33,723 nt of DNA, taken from positions 1-33,723 of the forward strand of contig DASPVV010000255.1 of NCBI GenBank assembly GCA_035622175.1, written 5' to 3'. The notes under the pieces were generated by a model. It made no database searches and was not told the DNA's origin. It saw only the letters and a list, made by a program, of their open reading frames with translations. Origin of the DNA: JAFAGX01 sp035622175 (lineage in GTDB: Bacteria; Acidobacteriota; Terriglobia; Terriglobales; Acidobacteriaceae). Each line of letters begins with the position of its first letter. Position 1 is the first letter of the stretch. Shown piece after piece: positions 31,749 to 33,723 of the stretch. The position numbers and the translations under genes are program-made.

Positions 31749-32768
31749 ATGAGCGGAGCGATTTTGATCTGCATCTTGGGTATCGCCGGACTTCTGTTTC
31801 CTGCCAAGGCCGCAGCTCGTTCCCAGAAGTTGCTCGAGATCTATTTTATCGACGTCGAGGGAGGTCAGGCGACCCTGGTTGTCAGCCCCCTGGGAGAATC
31901 AGTTTTGATCGATACCGGATGGGCGGGAGCGCGCGACGCGGCGCGCATCCAAACTGCGGCTCACGACGCCAGGCTCAAGCGGATCCACTACGTCCTGATC
32001 ACTCACTATCACAGCGATCATGTGGGTGGAGTAGCCGACCTTCTTGGGCGGATGCCGGTGGATCTTTTTGTGGATCATGGTCCCAACGCAGAGGATTCCG
32101 AGCAGACGCGAGCGCAGTATGCCAGCTACGAGAAGGCCATTGAACACTCCAAACGGATTCAGTTGGGGCCGAATCAAGGATTGCCTCTCAATGGGATGAA
32201 ACTCGAGGTGCTGACCGCGGCCGGTGAGCACATTACTGCTCCCTTGCCGGGAGTTGGCGAGGCGAACCCCTACTGTAATTCCGAAGCGGAACCGCAGGCC
32301 GATACCAGCGAAAATGCGCAGTCGCTCGGCATCCTGATCACCTATGGCAAGTTCCGGTTTCTCGATCTCGGCGATTTGACCAAGAAGAAGGAGTTAGAGT
32401 TGGTTTGCCCGAATAATCTGCTTGGAGAGGTCGACCTTTACTTGACCACCCACCACGGAGCGGCTGCGGATAATCCCAAAGCTTTGGTCTGGGCGCTCCA
32501 CCCTCGCGTCGTGATCCTGAACAACGGAGCGCACAAGGGAGGCAGTGCAGAGGCATGGCAGATTGTCCACGACTCGCCAGGACTCTCTGGTTTCTGGCAG
32601 TTGCACTATGCCGCAGAGACAAACCGGGAACACAACGTGACGGACGATTTCATTGCGAACTTGGACGAGAAGGCGGACGGCCACTATCTCAAAGTGACGG
32701 CAATGGCGGACGGGACCTTTACCGTCGGCAATTCACGAAACGGGGTATCGCGGAGGTATGGGCAATAA
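31749..32768 (+). CDS. Secreted metallo-beta-lactamase-fold hydrolase (ComEC-like MBL domain)
   Basis: The 339-residue protein has a signal peptide (residues 1-23, ILICILGIAGLLFPAKAAA) and an MBL fold. The metal motif HxHxDH is complete: H86, H88, D90 and H91 in THYHSDHVGG. It is followed by RFLDLGDLTKKKE, which supplies a bridging Asp, and LTTHHGA for the last His. The opening EIYFIDVEGGQATLVVSPLGESVLIDTG resembles the MBL domain of ComEC/Rec2, but there are no membrane channel helices, so this is a free-standing secreted hydrolase, possibly a nuclease or phosphodiesterase. The start at 31749 opens the signal peptide; its ribosome site is weak, and the frame is open upstream to 31605. It is divergent from hemH. 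Confidence 0.88.
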   Translation: MSGAILICILGIAGLLFPAKAAARSQKLLEIYFIDVEGGQATLVVSPLGESVLIDTGWAGARDAARIQTAAHDARLKRIHYVLITHYHSDHVGGVADLLGRMPVDLFVDHGPNAEDSEQTRAQYASYEKAIEHSKRIQLGPNQGLPLNGMKLEVLTAAGEHITAPLPGVGEANPYCNSEAEPQADTSENAQSLGILITYGKFRFLDLGDLTKKKELELVCPNNLLGEVDLYLTTHHGAAADNPKALVWALHPRVVILNNGAHKGGSAEAWQIVHDSPGLSGFWQLHYAAETNREHNVTDDFIANLDEKADGHYLKVTAMADGTFTVGNSRNGVSRRYGQ

Positions 32769-33306
32769 CCAGGAAAGCGGCCGAATTCAGAGCCGGAGGT
32801 AGGAAACGCCGGTCACGTGGGCAAATCCTATCGTCTCCCCCGGTGACTCAATCTGAGAACAACCCTTCTGCTGCAAATCAAGGGGCCGGTTCCCGATTGT
32901 CCGTGAAGGTGTATCATCAATGCGCCTACGACCCCTTGCTCCGACGCTCGTGACTCAGACCGTCACACGTGACAACGGGCCCGTGCAGAATCATCGGCTT
33001 AGGTGGATGCTGTCAGGCGCAGCGCGAATCGGGCCATCTTCGCCGAAGCTCCTCAGAGCACGTCAGACATGACGCCTCGGATTCTAACGAGGACCTTGTC
33101 GTTCGTGGGATCGCAAGTTCATGGGAAGGCGATCTTCCGGCGATAACGGCTGCGTTGGGCTGCTCTCCCTGGCCCGAAGCTAAGAAGGGCGAGCAGGACG
33201 AAAGGATGTCTTCCTCTTCGTCGTTTTGATATCGATTGTTTACAATAGGTGATCTCATCGTCACTCGCGTTCTGGGTTGTCATCCAGTCCCGAGACAAAT
33301 CGGAAT
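32769..33306. other. Intergenic region before the HAD-like gene
   Basis: No frame here looks like a protein. Short inverted repeats occur near 32948-32975 (GTGAC/GTCAC pairs). TACAAT at 33241-33246 could be a -10 box for the following gene, but no -35 match lies at the right distance. No riboswitch or structured RNA was recognised. Confidence 0.45.
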
Positions 33307-33723
33307 TTGACAGAGCACGATCTCAAACTCGTCGGCAATGGCTCGGACTCACGCCTTTACTGGCGCGTCGAGGGCAGCCTTCTTGAACTGACCACCGTTC
33401 GTCCTATTGCTTTCTTCACTTGGAACCTGCAGACGTTCACCAGCCGCTGGATGAAACGTGGCATGGTTCTGCTCATGGCCCTTCTGCGCCCGTTTTTGTA
33501 TGCCGCACACCGCGTTTTTGCCACCCGCGTAGTGCACAGCGTCTTGCGAGGAGTCAGTCACGATCGGCTCGATCTCCTCGGGGAGGAATACTTTCAGTAC
33601 AAACTGCGCCCGAAACTGAAGCCGGAAGGCGTGCGCCAGCTGAAGGCAAGGATTGATTCGGGAGCAGAAGTCGTTCTGGTGAGCCAGGGGCTGGACCACG
33701 TGATGCGTCCTCTGGCGCGCCAT
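33307..33723 (+). CDS. HAD-IB-like protein with degenerate catalytic motif, 5' part, cut by the right edge
   Basis: An open frame of 139 codons runs off the right edge. The protein resembles HAD-IB phosphatases: a core strand at residues 16-26, a helical cap-like insert with hydrophobic stretches (about 50-80), and motif II near residue 126 in EVVLVSQGLDHVMRPLAR. Where active members have DxDGT, this one reads RVEGS (20-24), so the nucleophile Asp is Arg and the acid/base Asp is Glu. It is therefore probably not a phosphatase. The only in-frame starts before the conserved part are TTG at 33307 and TTG at 33277; neither has a good ribosome site, and a stop lies at 33250-33252. The later ATGs would remove clearly coding sequence. 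The 3' part is outside the window. Confidence 0.7.
   Translation, partial: MTEHDLKLVGNGSDSRLYWRVEGSLLELTTVRPIAFFTWNLQTFTSRWMKRGMVLLMALLRPFLYAAHRVFATRVVHSVLRGVSHDRLDLLGEEYFQYKLRPKLKPEGVRQLKARIDSGAEVVLVSQGLDHVMRPLARH

Noticed and set aside
32769..33250. Possible riboswitch or RNase P-like RNA in the long gap
   Set aside because: I looked for cobalamin, c-di-GMP and RNase P signature blocks and found none that line up.
33013..33264. Small minus-strand frame upstream of the HAD-like gene
   Set aside because: It has no ribosome site, no recognisable motif, and overlaps an equally long plus-strand frame; treated as non-coding.
1..33723. CRISPR arrays, tRNA or rRNA genes, prophage
   Set aside because: No regularly spaced repeats, no T-loop/acceptor pattern, no rRNA-like blocks and no phage structural genes were found by eye.

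Overview
The window looks like a chromosomal segment of an Acidobacteriota bacterium (soil or sediment type, moderately high GC). This rests on gene content: a duplicated orphan MacB/FtsX permease of the acidobacterial (ADOP) type, an Oar-like TonB receptor with an N-terminal carboxypeptidase-regulatory domain, many secreted hydrolases, and a split quinol:cytochrome c oxidoreductase carrying a giant multihaem cytochrome. The taxonomic call is inference; no rRNA gene is present.

Layout. 1-527 is the 5' part of an IS110-family transposase running off the left edge, followed (in its upstream direction) by about 300 bp of structured non-coding DNA where IS110 elements carry a bridge RNA. Next come ssb (minus), a divergent two-cluster ferredoxin, and a secreted GH13 alpha-glucosidase (plus). 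4621-7415 (minus) holds a TonB-dependent receptor and, just upstream, a small secreted Cys/His-rich protein. Then follow a lipase-maturation-factor-like membrane protein (minus), a truncated SGNH hydrolase (minus), a secreted amidohydrolase (plus) and the ADOP permease (plus) behind a convincing sigma-54 promoter with tandem upstream sites. 14848-16602 has a membrane-anchored HEAT-repeat/lipoyl-like protein and a small secreted beta-rich protein.

17147-31532 is a colinear minus-strand block of about 14 kb. In transcription order it reads hemH (ferrochelatase), Rieske protein, cytochrome b6-like protein, subunit IV-like protein, an eight-haem cytochrome c, a cupredoxin lipoprotein, ctaA (haem A synthase), an M13 metallopeptidase, ABC ATPase, ABC permease and a DUF420 protein. 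Together these make haem, build a b6-type quinol-oxidising complex with unusual electron-accepting subunits, and supply haem A and assembly factors for a haem-copper oxidase whose subunits are not in the window.

The right end has a secreted metallo-beta-lactamase-fold hydrolase (plus) and the start of a HAD-IB-like protein (plus) whose catalytic motif I is degenerate. No tRNA, rRNA, CRISPR array or prophage was seen. The most interesting features are the respiratory block (eight-haem cytochrome, duplicated motif in the Rieske N-terminus, cupredoxin fusion), the sigma-54/UAS control region of the ADOP gene, and the IS110 left end.
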